From the NCBI GenBank assembly GCA_029959665.1, contig JASCOI010000026.1:1-33530 (forward strand): a stretch of DNA of 33,530 nucleotides. Direction: 5' to 3'. The translations under genes and the position numbers were made by a program. Within the stretch, counting starts at the first letter, position 1. Each line of letters begins with the position of its first letter. Under the pieces are notes generated by a model, which had not been told where the DNA came from, made no database searches, and was given only the letters and a program-made list of their open reading frames with translations. This DNA comes from Microbacteriaceae bacterium PS02333. Its GTDB lineage: Bacteria; Actinomycetota; Actinomycetes; Actinomycetales; Microbacteriaceae. Shown here one piece after another: positions 8,126 to 14,870 of the stretch.

Positions 8126-9465
8126 CACAGACCTCCGTTCTTCTGACGGTTCAACGTGGACTGGGCGTCCTTCTGCGCGTCCTGCAGGCGCTTCCGGAGC
8201 TGGTCGTCGGTGACCTCGCCGCTCTTCAGCGACGGGATGGACTGCACGACGACGTCGACGAGCGACAGCTGGATGTCCGACCACGCGCCGGTGAAGGCGG
8301 TGGGCTTCGAGAGCTTCCCGGCGTCGATGATGGGTTTCAGGGTGGGTTCCTGCGCGGCGAGCTCGGCCGCGGCGGCGGCGTTCGTCGGCAGCTGGCCGAA
8401 CAGCTTGTAGTACTCGAGCTGGGCCCGCTTCGAGGTCGTCTGCTTGACGAACTGGAACGACAGGTCCTGCTTCTTGCCGTAGTCGGCGACGACGAAGTTG
8501 TCGCCGGAGAGGATGCTGGCGGCGTCGATCCCGTCGGCGGGACGCTCGGTCGCTCCGGGCGGCACGGTCGGCAGCAGCGCGAACTCGTACTTGCCGTCGA
8601 CCTTGGTGTTCGTGAACGAGTTGATCGCGGTCGTCGTGGTCATCGGGAAGAACGCGGCCTTGCCGTCGGCGAACTGCGCGAGGGCCTGGGCGTTGTTCCA
8701 GCCGATCCCGGCCTTGTCGACGACGCCGTCCTTCGTCACCCAGTCGAAGTAGGTGCGGTAGGCGTCCTGCACGGCCTTCGTGTCGATCTCGGCCTTCTGC
8801 CCCTCGACGATCGTGTTGCCGGCGTTCTGGGCCATCCCCCAGACGAACTTCCACGGGTCGAAGCCGTCCGCGTAGGCGACCGCCATGCCGTAGTGCCCGT
8901 CACCGGTGGTGGCCTTGGCATCCTCGGTGAGCTGGTCCCAGGTGGTGGGCATCTCGGTGATGCCGGCCTGCGCGAGGAGGTCCTTGTTGACGGCCATCAC
9001 GAACGGGCGGCTGGCGAGCGGGATGCCGATCTGCTTCGAGGCGCTCGGTCCGGAGATGCCGAGGGACGCCGGGTCGAACCGGTCCTTGCCGCCGACGGCG
9101 TCCCACTGCTTCTCGCCCATCTCGACGAAGGCGCCGGTGGCGTACGCGGTGGGGGTGAACGTCGTGCCGATGGCGTACACGTCGGGGCCCTGGCCGGAGA
9201 TGACGCTCGTCTGGATCGCGGTGAGCTCTTCCTGGGCGGAGGAGTACGTCTCCCACTGGATGTCCGCGCCCGTCGTCCGCTTGAACTCGGCGGCGGTGTC
9301 CTGCTGCCACTGCTTGCGTTCCTTGGGGTAGGTGGTGTCCGCGCCCATCATCACGCGGAGGGTGTTCGGGTCGTCGCCGCTGCCGTTCACGACCGCACAC
9401 CCCTGCAGGGACAGCGCGGCGAGGGCGACCACGACCGCGGAACCGATCAGGGTCCGTCGCTTCAT
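8125..9465 (-). CDS. ABC transporter extracellular sugar-binding lipoprotein
   Basis: Substrate-capture subunit of the CUT1 transporter, 446 residues. A basic N-terminus (MKRR) and hydrophobic stretch lead to the lipobox LSLQGC, with lipidated Cys at position 23, so the mature protein is anchored to the outer face of the membrane. The rest has the Gly/Asp/Trp-rich layout of family-1 solute-binding proteins, with segments such as ISGQGPDVYAIG and FADGKAAFFPM. It is the first gene of the eight-gene minus-strand operon. The ATG at 9465 has a perfect AGGAGG 8 bases upstream, and the gene lies directly beside the LacI-type operator region, so it should be induced when the regulator at 9629-10741 releases DNA. 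The ligand is probably a uronate or a glycoside of one; sequence alone does not show which. Confidence 0.93.
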   Translation of the reverse strand: MKRRTLIGSAVVVALAALSLQGCAVVNGSGDDPNTLRVMMGADTTYPKERKQWQQDTAAEFKRTTGADIQWETYSSAQEELTAIQTSVISGQGPDVYAIGTTFTPTAYATGAFVEMGEKQWDAVGGKDRFDPASLGISGPSASKQIGIPLASRPFVMAVNKDLLAQAGITEMPTTWDQLTEDAKATTGDGHYGMAVAYADGFDPWKFVWGMAQNAGNTIVEGQKAEIDTKAVQDAYRTYFDWVTKDGVVDKAGIGWNNAQALAQFADGKAAFFPMTTTTAINSFTNTKVDGKYEFALLPTVPPGATERPADGIDAASILSGDNFVVADYGKKQDLSFQFVKQTTSKRAQLEYYKLFGQLPTNAAAAAELAAQEPTLKPIIDAGKLSKPTAFTGAWSDIQLSLVDVVVQSIPSLKSGEVTDDQLRKRLQDAQKDAQSTLNRQKNGGL

Positions 9466-9532
9466 GGGGGTTTCCTCCTCGAGACCTCCTCCCGAGCGGC
9501 GCTGCTCGGGACGTCCACCACTGTCTCGCTGG

Positions 9533-9568
9533 TGGCAACATCCGGCAACCGGTTGCCACTTGTTGCCA
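9533..9568. promoter_or_regulatory. near-symmetric 36-bp LacI-family operator region between the divergent uronate operons
   Basis: A perfect 14-bp palindrome with a central CG, GGCAACCGGTTGCC (9544-9557), is flanked at exactly equal distance by TGGCAACA (9533-9540) and its reverse complement TGTTGCCA (9561-9568). The whole 36-base block is a palindrome except for three mismatched pairs, at positions 9541-9543 against 9558-9560. The central element has the usual LacI/GalR operator form. The flanking half-sites could allow cooperative binding of more than one dimer. It lies 68 bases from the binding-protein start and 61 from the GTG of the regulator, so it can control both directions. Confidence 0.85.
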
Positions 9569-9582
9569 GACCCGAATAGCTT
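9553..9582 (+). promoter_or_regulatory. candidate promoter of the lacI-type gene
   Basis: TTGCCA (9553-9558) and TAGCTT (9577-9582) are spaced by 18 bases and would place transcription start near 9589. The -35 box overlaps the right half of the central operator palindrome, which would make the regulator self-repressing. The -10 lies in the loop region of the small hairpin at 9570-9587. This is a prediction from motif similarity only. Confidence 0.4.
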
Positions 9583-9587
9583 CGGGT
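9570..9587. repeat. short inverted repeat beside the LacI operator
   Basis: ACCCGAA and TTCGGGT form perfect 7-bp arms around the four-base loop TAGC. It sits just before the first ATG in the regulator frame (9593). It is probably a secondary protein-binding site or a hairpin at the transcript start; it has no T-tract and is not a terminator. Confidence 0.6.
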
Positions 9588-9628
9588 CACCGATGCACCG
9601 TCGCACCGGGTTCACCGTTGGAGGTTGC

Positions 9629-10741
9629 GTGACCGAGATCGACACGTCGCGCCGGGTCACGATCCGTGACGTGGCGGACGCCACCGGGGTCGCCCCGTCC
9701 ACCGTCTCCCGCGCGCTGTCCCTGCCCGACCGCGTCAACCGCGCGACGCAGCAGCGCATCCAGCAGGCCGCCCGGGAGCTCGGCTACGTCCCGAACTCGC
9801 AGGCCAGGGCATTGACGTCCGGCCGGACCCGCGCGGTCGCCGTCCTGGTGTCCGACATCACGAACCCGTTCTACTTCGACGTCATCCGTGGCACGCAGCA
9901 CCAGCTCGCCGCAGCGGGGTGGACGCAGTTGCTCGTCGACACCGAGGAGTCGGCCGACGCCGAGATGGCCGCGCTGAGCGCCATCTCCGCCAAGGCCGAC
10001 GGCGTGGTCCTCACCGCGTCGCGACTGTCCGACACGCAGATCGCCCGCTACGCCGAACGGTTCCCGCTCGTCGTCGTCAACCGCCGTCCGAACGGCGTCC
10101 CCTCCGTGCTCATCGACACCCCGGGCGGCGTCGAGCAGGCCGTGCAGCACCTCGCGTCCCTCGGGCACCGCGACGTCCTCTACGTCGCCGGACCGGACAG
10201 CTCGTGGTCGAACGAACGTCGATGGAAGGCGCTCGTCCGCGTCGCGAAGCGGCTCGACGTGCGCGTCGCCCGCATCGGCCCGCACGCCCCGTTCGTGGAC
10301 TCCGGCGCAGCAGCAGCCGACGCCGCAGTCAACGCCGGTGCCACCGCGTGCATCGCCTTCAACGACCTCATCGCGATCGGAATGCTCGGCCGGCTCCGCG
10401 AGCGCGGCGTCCGCGTCCCCGAGGACATGAGCATCGTCGGCTGCGACGACATCTTCGGCGCCGACTTCTGCAACCCGCCGCTCACCACGATGACCTCGCC
10501 CATCGAACGTGCCGGCCGCGTCGCGATCACGATGCTGCTCGGGCGCCTCGGCGCGATCCCGTCCGAGGAGCTTCCCGGGGAGCGCATGCGTGGTGCCGTC
10601 GCACTGCCCACCCACCTGACCGTCCGCGAGTCCACCGGGCCCGTGCCGACCACACCGTCCCCGCAGTCCCCGCAGTCCCCGCAGTCCGCGCGGTCCACGA
10701 AGTCCCCGCAGTCCCCGCTGTCCTCCCGAAGGAGTCGATGA
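9629..10741 (+). CDS. LacI/GalR-family transcriptional regulator of the uronate locus
   Basis: A 370-residue repressor if read from GTG 9629, which has GGAGG four bases upstream. An in-frame ATG at 9593, possibly leaderless, would add 12 residues. The N-terminal helix-turn-helix and hinge are clear (VTIRDVADATGVAPSTVSRAL, then LGYVPNSQARAL), followed by a periplasmic-binding-protein-like sugar sensor with VSDITNPFY and SIVGCDD. It most likely binds the palindrome at 9533-9568 and responds to a uronate intermediate. The C-terminus is unusual: after the normal end near LTVREST it continues about 30 residues in Pro/Gln/Ser repeats encoded by tandem 9-mers. Its TGA shares a base with the uxaC ATG, and its last codons contain the uxaC ribosome site, so the two genes are co-transcribed and coupled. 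Confidence 0.92.
   Translation: MTEIDTSRRVTIRDVADATGVAPSTVSRALSLPDRVNRATQQRIQQAARELGYVPNSQARALTSGRTRAVAVLVSDITNPFYFDVIRGTQHQLAAAGWTQLLVDTEESADAEMAALSAISAKADGVVLTASRLSDTQIARYAERFPLVVVNRRPNGVPSVLIDTPGGVEQAVQHLASLGHRDVLYVAGPDSSWSNERRWKALVRVAKRLDVRVARIGPHAPFVDSGAAAADAAVNAGATACIAFNDLIAIGMLGRLRERGVRVPEDMSIVGCDDIFGADFCNPPLTTMTSPIERAGRVAITMLLGRLGAIPSEELPGERMRGAVALPTHLTVRESTGPVPTTPSPQSPQSPQSARSTKSPQSPLSSRRSR
10661..10723 (+). repeat. seven tandem 9-bp repeats in the 3' end of the lacI-type gene
   Basis: The unit CCGCAGTCC occurs three times in a row (10661-10687), then as GCGCGGTCC, ACGAAGTCC, CCGCAGTCC and CCGCTGTCC. The preceding ACACCGTCC looks like a further decayed copy. Each unit is three codons (Ser-Pro-Gln), so gain or loss of a unit keeps the reading frame. 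Confidence 0.9.
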
Positions 10742-12159
10742 TGACCACTGCCGCCCTCCCGACGCTCGCGCCGCACCCCGACCGGCTGTTCCCCGCCGAC
10801 CCGGCAGCCACCGCGGTGGCCCGCACCGTCTACGACGCCGTCAAGGACGCGCCGATCATCTCCCCGCACGGGCACGTCGACGCATCGATGATCGCCGCCG
10901 ACGAGCCGTTCCCGGACCCGGCAGCCCTCCTCATCACGCCGGACCACTACGTGCTCCGGCTGCTGCACGCGAACGGGGTCGACCTGTCCGCACTCGGGAG
11001 GGACCCCGCGCACACGCCGGCCGGACGGGACATCTGGCGTCAGCTGGCAGCCCACTGGGACGACTTCCTCGGCACCCCGGTCCGCTACTGGTTCGAGACC
11101 GAGCTCCACGACGTCTTCGGGCTGACCGAGGCGCCGTCGACCGCGAACGCCGACGCACAGTACGACCACATCGCGTCGGCGTTGCTCGAGCGGGGCTTTC
11201 GGCCCCGCGCCCTGTTCGACTCGTTCGGCATCGAGGTGCTCGCCACCACCGACGGCCCGGCCGACGACCTCGCCGCGCACGCGCGGCTCGCCGCCGACCC
11301 GACCTTCCACGGCAGGGTGGTCCCGACGTTCCGTGCCGACGCCGTCTTCGACCCGTCCCGGTCGGACTGGAGGCTCGTGGTCGCGTCGATCGGCGAGGCC
11401 GCCGGGATCGACACGGGAACCCACGACGGGCTGCTGGCAGCACTGCGCGCGCGTCGCCAGTACTTCATCGACCACGGCGCGACGGCCACCGACACCGGGC
11501 TGCTGGACGCCGGATCGACGCCGCTGTCCGCCTCGGAGCGCGAGCGCATCCACGCCGCGGCGCTCCGCGGGGACGTCCCCACCGCCGATGCCATCGCGTA
11601 CCGGCACGACATGCTCTACCGCTGGGCCGAGATGAGCGTCGAGGACGGGCTCGTCATGCAGCTCCACCCCGGCGTGATCCGGAACCACCACACGCCGACG
11701 CTCGAGCGGTTCGGACCGGACACCGGGCACGACCTCCCCGCGGTCGGCTCGTTCACCGAACCGCTCCGGCCCCTGCTCGAGTCCTTCGGCACCGCCGCCG
11801 GGTTCCACCTCGTGCTGTTCACCGTCGACGAGACCGTGTTCTCCCGCGAGATCGGGCCACTCGCCGGCTTCTACCCCGCGGTCTACGCCGGTGCGCCGTG
11901 GTGGTTCATCGACACCCCGGCGGCGATCGGGCGGTACCGCTCCGCGATCACCGATTCGGCGTCGTTCACCAAGACGTCCGGGTTCATCGACGACACCCGG
12001 GCGTACTGCTCCATCCCCGCGCGGCACGACATGGCCCGCCGTGCCGACGCCGCGTACCTGGCGTCCCTCGTCGTCACGCACCAGATCTCGGAGGAGGACG
12101 CCGTCCACACCGCGCGCCGGATCGTGTCCGACATCCCGAGGGCGACGTTCAAGCTCTGA
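10741..12159 (+). CDS. uxaC: glucuronate (uronate) isomerase
   Basis: Amidohydrolase-superfamily enzyme of 472 residues, the usual size, that isomerises D-glucuronate to D-fructuronate (and galacturonate to tagaturonate). Recognisable family segments are the N-terminal metal motif SPHGHVD, the LFDSFGIEVLATTDG strand, the MQLHPGVIRNHH strand and the C-terminal APWWFIDTP. Of two adjacent ATGs (10738 and 10741), the second has the better distance (six bases) from the AAGGAG ribosome site, which lies inside the end of the regulator gene. The product feeds UxuB and ManD encoded in the divergent operon, so enzymes of one pathway are split across the two arms of a single control region. Its 3' end overlaps the convergent acetyltransferase gene by 11 bases. 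Confidence 0.96.
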   Translation: MTTAALPTLAPHPDRLFPADPAATAVARTVYDAVKDAPIISPHGHVDASMIAADEPFPDPAALLITPDHYVLRLLHANGVDLSALGRDPAHTPAGRDIWRQLAAHWDDFLGTPVRYWFETELHDVFGLTEAPSTANADAQYDHIASALLERGFRPRALFDSFGIEVLATTDGPADDLAAHARLAADPTFHGRVVPTFRADAVFDPSRSDWRLVVASIGEAAGIDTGTHDGLLAALRARRQYFIDHGATATDTGLLDAGSTPLSASERERIHAAALRGDVPTADAIAYRHDMLYRWAEMSVEDGLVMQLHPGVIRNHHTPTLERFGPDTGHDLPAVGSFTEPLRPLLESFGTAAGFHLVLFTVDETVFSREIGPLAGFYPAVYAGAPWWFIDTPAAIGRYRSAITDSASFTKTSGFIDDTRAYCSIPARHDMARRADAAYLASLVVTHQISEEDAVHTARRIVSDIPRATFKL

Positions 12160-12733
12160 GCGTCCGGCGCATGAGCACGCGCGGGAAGCCGTTCAGCACC
12201 GAGGTGGTGTCCGCGGCGTGGTCGAAGCCCGCGCGCTCGAACAGGGACCTGGTGCCGACGTAGGCCATCGTGAGGTCGACTTTCGACGAGCCGTTGTCGA
12301 CCGGGTACCCCTCGAGCACCCGCGCGCCGTGGTCCCGTGCGAACGACACCGCTCCGTCCAACAGGTCGTGCGAGATCCCCGTGCCGCGGTGGCCGGGTCG
12401 AACGCGGATGCACCAGACGCTCCACACACCGGGGTCGTCCAGTTCGTCCACGTGCGGGATCTTCCGGTTGCGCGCGAACGTGGTGTCACGGCGCGGGTGC
12501 ACGCCGGCCCACCCGACGACCTCGTCGCCGTCGTACGCGAGCACACCCGGCGGCGGGTCCTCGGCGACGAGCTCCCGCGCCCGGTCACCACGCGCCGTCC
12601 CGCTGAGCTGCTGGTTCTCCCGCGACGGGATCCGGTAGCTCAGGCACCAGCAGACGTTCGCGTCAGGGCGCTTCGGACCGACCATCGTCCGGACGTCCTC
12701 GAACGCGGTCGCGGGGCGCACCACGATGGACAT
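12149..12733 (-). CDS. GNAT-family N-acetyltransferase
   Basis: A 194-residue GNAT protein. The acetyl-CoA binding loop is clear at about residues 109-125: IRVRPGHRGTGISHDLL, matching R/Q-x-x-G-x-G/A. Upstream is the GWAGV strand (74-78) and downstream the NGSSKVDLTMAYVG region. The acceptor is unknown; small molecules or amino groups of peptides are usual. Start ATG at 12733 lies 12 bases after the stop of the upstream sugar isomerase-like gene, so the two are probably co-transcribed, though no functional tie is evident. The 3' end overlaps uxaC tail to tail. The ribosome site is weak. Confidence 0.85.
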   Translation of the reverse strand: MSIVVRPATAFEDVRTMVGPKRPDANVCWCLSYRIPSRENQQLSGTARGDRARELVAEDPPPGVLAYDGDEVVGWAGVHPRRDTTFARNRKIPHVDELDDPGVWSVWCIRVRPGHRGTGISHDLLDGAVSFARDHGARVLEGYPVDNGSSKVDLTMAYVGTRSLFERAGFDHAADTTSVLNGFPRVLMRRTLRA

Positions 12734-12745
12734 GCGCCGAGCTTG

Positions 12746-13519
12746 TCACGCGGTGGCGACGACCGCCCGGACCTCGTCGAGCGCGCTCCGCATCGCCGGC
12801 TCGGCGTCGTCCGGCCAGTGACACTCGAGTGACACCGAGCCGCGGTAGCCGCCGTCCTGCACCGCTCGGAGGAACTCCGGCCACGGCCAGTCCCGGGTAC
12901 CGGGGGCCTCGCGGTCGCGGTCGCAGAGGTGCACGTGTCCGATGCGGTCGCCGTTCGCGCGGACGACGTCGAACGACTCGGACTCCGTCTGCACGTGGAA
13001 CAGGTCGGCCACCACGCCGACCCCGTCGAGGTCGAACTCGTCGAGGAACCGGACGGCCTCGTCGATCGTGTGGATCAGGTTCGTCTCGGACCGGTTCAGG
13101 GGCTCGAGGACGATGCACAGGTCGTGCTCGCGTGCGGTGTCCCGTGCGACGCGGACGACGCGTGCGAACCGAGCTCGGGCATCGGTGTCCGACATCCCAG
13201 CCGGCGCGGTCCGAGCCGTGCCCGAGCCGAACACGATCTTCGCGCCGGGTTCGGCGACCGAGGCAATGATCGGCAGCACCGCCCGGAAGTACCCGTCGAC
13301 GACCGCGGGGTCACCGGTGAGGAGCGGCAGGTCCGGCGGCACGAAGAGCGCGAACGACCCGAAGCGCTCCCCGGCGTACGCCTCGTTGCGGTGCCACCCG
13401 TCGTCGTCCCGCACGACGAGGTTGCCGCTGATCGAGGGCTCGACGTGGTCGGCCCCCGCTCGACGGACCGCTCCGGTCAGGTGCTCGCCGGCGACGATGC
13501 CGATCCCACTGAAGACCAT
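12746..13519 (-). CDS. third sugar phosphate isomerase/epimerase-like TIM barrel
   Basis: Cytoplasmic barrel of 257 residues from the chosen ATG at 13519, which starts directly at the first strand (MVFSGIGIVAG). An upstream ATG at 13564 would add 15 residues but lacks a ribosome site. Metal ligands are in place: Glu in IVLEPLNRSE, Asp in VADLFHVQ, His in GHVHLCD and Glu in SLECHW. The E-P-L-N-R and H-x-H motifs are those of hydroxypyruvate isomerase- or tagatose-epimerase-like enzymes. It is not in either uronate operon but lies beside uxaC. GGCAAC half-sites like those of the uronate operator lie 38-54 bases upstream of its start, so it may belong to the same regulon. Substrate unknown. Confidence 0.82.
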   Translation of the reverse strand: MVFSGIGIVAGEHLTGAVRRAGADHVEPSISGNLVVRDDDGWHRNEAYAGERFGSFALFVPPDLPLLTGDPAVVDGYFRAVLPIIASVAEPGAKIVFGSGTARTAPAGMSDTDARARFARVVRVARDTAREHDLCIVLEPLNRSETNLIHTIDEAVRFLDEFDLDGVGVVADLFHVQTESESFDVVRANGDRIGHVHLCDRDREAPGTRDWPWPEFLRAVQDGGYRGSVSLECHWPDDAEPAMRSALDEVRAVVATA

Positions 13520-13556
13520 GGGTCCATCGTGCTCCCGGAGCGCCGCGGTGCCGGGA

Positions 13557-13572
13557 GTTGCCATCCGTTGCC
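13557..13572 (-). promoter_or_regulatory. two GGCAAC direct repeats upstream of the third isomerase gene
   Basis: GTTGCC occurs at 13557-13562 and 13567-13572 on the plus strand, which is GGCAAC twice, ten bases apart, reading toward the isomerase. The same hexamer forms the half-sites of the uronate operator at 9533-9568. A role is inferred from similarity and position; there is no full palindrome here. Confidence 0.4.
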
Positions 13573-13573
13573 G

Positions 13574-13951
13574 TCAGCGATCCGCCACGTGGTCGACGAG
13601 TTCGGTGGTGATCGGGCCGACGTCGTCGAGCCGTCCTTCGGCGATCGCCACGATGAACTCGTACGCCTGGTCGTTCGACATCGTGAGGGTCCGACCGTTC
13701 ACGCCGAGGAAGACGATCAGCAGCATGAGGCCCAGCCGCTTGTTCCCGTCGACCAGCGCGTGGTTCCGCACGACGGAGTGCACGAGCGCCGCCGCCTTGT
13801 CGACCAGGGTCGCGTAGGCGTCACGACCGTCGACGGTCGTCGCGGCGCGGGCCAGTGCGGCTTCAAGGAGTCCGGGATCCCGCACGAGGACATCGGGGCC
13901 GACGGTACGACGAGCGATGTGCAGCGCCTCGTCGAGGGTCAGGTGGATCAT
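13574..13951 (-). CDS. doc: Doc-type (Fic-fold) toxin of a toxin-antitoxin pair
   Basis: A 125-residue death-on-curing protein. The Fic-fold active site is H64-A-L-V-D68-G-N70-K71-R72 (HALVDGNKR), and the preceding helix supplies LVHSVVRN. Doc proteins phosphorylate elongation factor Tu and stop translation; Lys after Asn, as here, is typical of Doc rather than of AMP-transferring Fic enzymes. The position that is usually Phe two after the His is Leu. Its ATG overlaps the stop of the upstream antitoxin gene (ATGA), so synthesis depends on antitoxin translation. Intact length and active site suggest it is functional. Confidence 0.88.
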   Translation of the reverse strand: MIHLTLDEALHIARRTVGPDVLVRDPGLLEAALARAATTVDGRDAYATLVDKAAALVHSVVRNHALVDGNKRLGLMLLIVFLGVNGRTLTMSNDQAYEFIVAIAEGRLDDVGPITTELVDHVADR

Positions 13952-14151
13952 CGCGCGAGGCGGTCGAGCGCCTCCGCGTACCGCGGCAGCTCGCGGTCCA
14001 GGATCCCGTCGATGAGATCGCTCCGGCTGTGCTGCTCGATGTACTCGCGGATGGCTTCTCGGGCGATGTCCTGCATCGAGCGCGCTTCGAGGTCCGCGCG
14101 CTGCCGGAGGGCAGCGGCTTCGTCGTCGTCGAGCCGCAGGGTCATCGCCAT
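13948..14151 (-). CDS. ribbon-helix-helix antitoxin of the Doc toxin
   Basis: A 67-residue protein with an N-terminal ribbon-helix-helix DNA-binding domain: strand MTLRLDDDEA at 3-12 and helices through REAIREYIEQ near 40. A short acidic and helical C-terminal tail should bind and block the toxin. Classical Doc partners are Phd-type, so this is the RHH-Doc variant. ATG 14151 is preferred because a TANNNT -10 box (TACCAT) lies 7 bases before it, suggesting a leaderless message; no ribosome site is visible. A second ATG at 14145 is possible. It should repress its own promoter through the direct repeat at 14160-14181. Confidence 0.8.
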   Translation of the reverse strand: MAMTLRLDDDEAAALRQRADLEARSMQDIAREAIREYIEQHSRSDLIDGILDRELPRYAEALDRLAR

Positions 14152-14158
14152 GCGGTCG

Positions 14159-14164
14159 ATGGTA
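14159..14164 (-). promoter_or_regulatory. -10 box of a leaderless antitoxin-toxin promoter
   Basis: On the minus strand TACCAT is followed by seven bases and then the antitoxin ATG, the layout of actinobacterial leaderless transcripts (TANNNT, start codon at or near +1). Five of its six bases lie within the first copy of the TGGTATCAGC repeat. Confidence 0.5.
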
Positions 14165-14181
14165 TCAGCGGTGGTATCAGC
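14160..14181. promoter_or_regulatory. direct-repeat operator of the toxin-antitoxin operon
   Basis: TGGTATCAGC occurs twice (14160-14169 and 14172-14181), a perfect 10-bp direct repeat with a 12-base period. It sits between the response-regulator stop and the antitoxin start and overlaps the -10 box. Ribbon-helix-helix antitoxins bind short tandem sites at this kind of spacing, so autorepression by the antitoxin or the toxin-antitoxin complex is the likely role. Confidence 0.65.
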
Positions 14182-14195
14182 ACGGGTGCGGACCA

Positions 14196-14870
14196 TCAGG
14201 CCTGCCAGCCCGGGGTGGCGAGGCCGGTCTCGTAGGCGAAGACGACGAGCTGCGCACGGTCGCGGGCGCCGAGCTTGATCATCGCCCGGGAGACGTGGGT
14301 CTTCGCGGTGGCGGAGCTCACGAACAGAAGCTCGGCGATCTCGGTGTTCGTGCACCCCGTCGCGACGAGGCGCATCACCTCGCGTTCACGGTCGGTCAGG
14401 ACGTCGAGCTCCGGGGACAGGGAGCTGGGCTTCGCGTGGGTCGCGAACGCCTCGACGAGGGAGCGTGTGGCTCGCGGCGACAGCAACGACTCCCCCGCCA
14501 CCACCGTTCGGATCGCGCGCAGCAGCTCGGCGGGTTCGGTGTCCTTGACGAGGAACCCGGCGGCGCCGCCACGGATCGCATCGAACACGTAGTCGTCCTC
14601 TTCGAAGGTGGTGAGGATCACGACGTGCACGTCGGCGAGCGCGGCGTCGGCGCAGATGCGTCTGGTGGCGTCGAGCCCGTCGCTGCCCGGCATCCGGATG
14701 TCCATCAGGACGACGTCGGGCCGCTCACGCGAGACGACCTCGACCGCACCGTCGCCGTCGCCCGCTTCCCCGACGACAGTCATGCCCGGCTCGGCGTCCA
14801 CGAGCGCTCGGAGCCCCGCACGCACCAGGACCTGGTCGTCGACGAGCACCACCCGGATCGGATCGGTCAC
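14196..14870 (-). CDS. two-component response regulator, NarL/LuxR type
   Basis: A 224-residue DNA-binding regulator. The receiver domain has acidic D11/D12, phospho-acceptor D57 (VVLMDIRMPG), the LTTF switch region and Lys in FLVKDTEP. The LuxR-type helix-turn-helix follows (LTDREREVMRLVATG, then NTEIAELLFVSSATAKTHV). GTG at 14870 is the start: AGGAGG lies 7 bases upstream and the codon overlaps the kinase stop as GTGA. Phosphorylation by the kinase encoded upstream would activate it. The nearest candidate target is the divergent SHOCT membrane protein gene across the intergenic region with the TACTCCC inverted repeat. Confidence 0.95.
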   Translation of the reverse strand: MTDPIRVVLVDDQVLVRAGLRALVDAEPGMTVVGEAGDGDGAVEVVSRERPDVVLMDIRMPGSDGLDATRRICADAALADVHVVILTTFEEDDYVFDAIRGGAAGFLVKDTEPAELLRAIRTVVAGESLLSPRATRSLVEAFATHAKPSSLSPELDVLTDREREVMRLVATGCTNTEIAELLFVSSATAKTHVSRAMIKLGARDRAQLVVFAYETGLATPGWQA

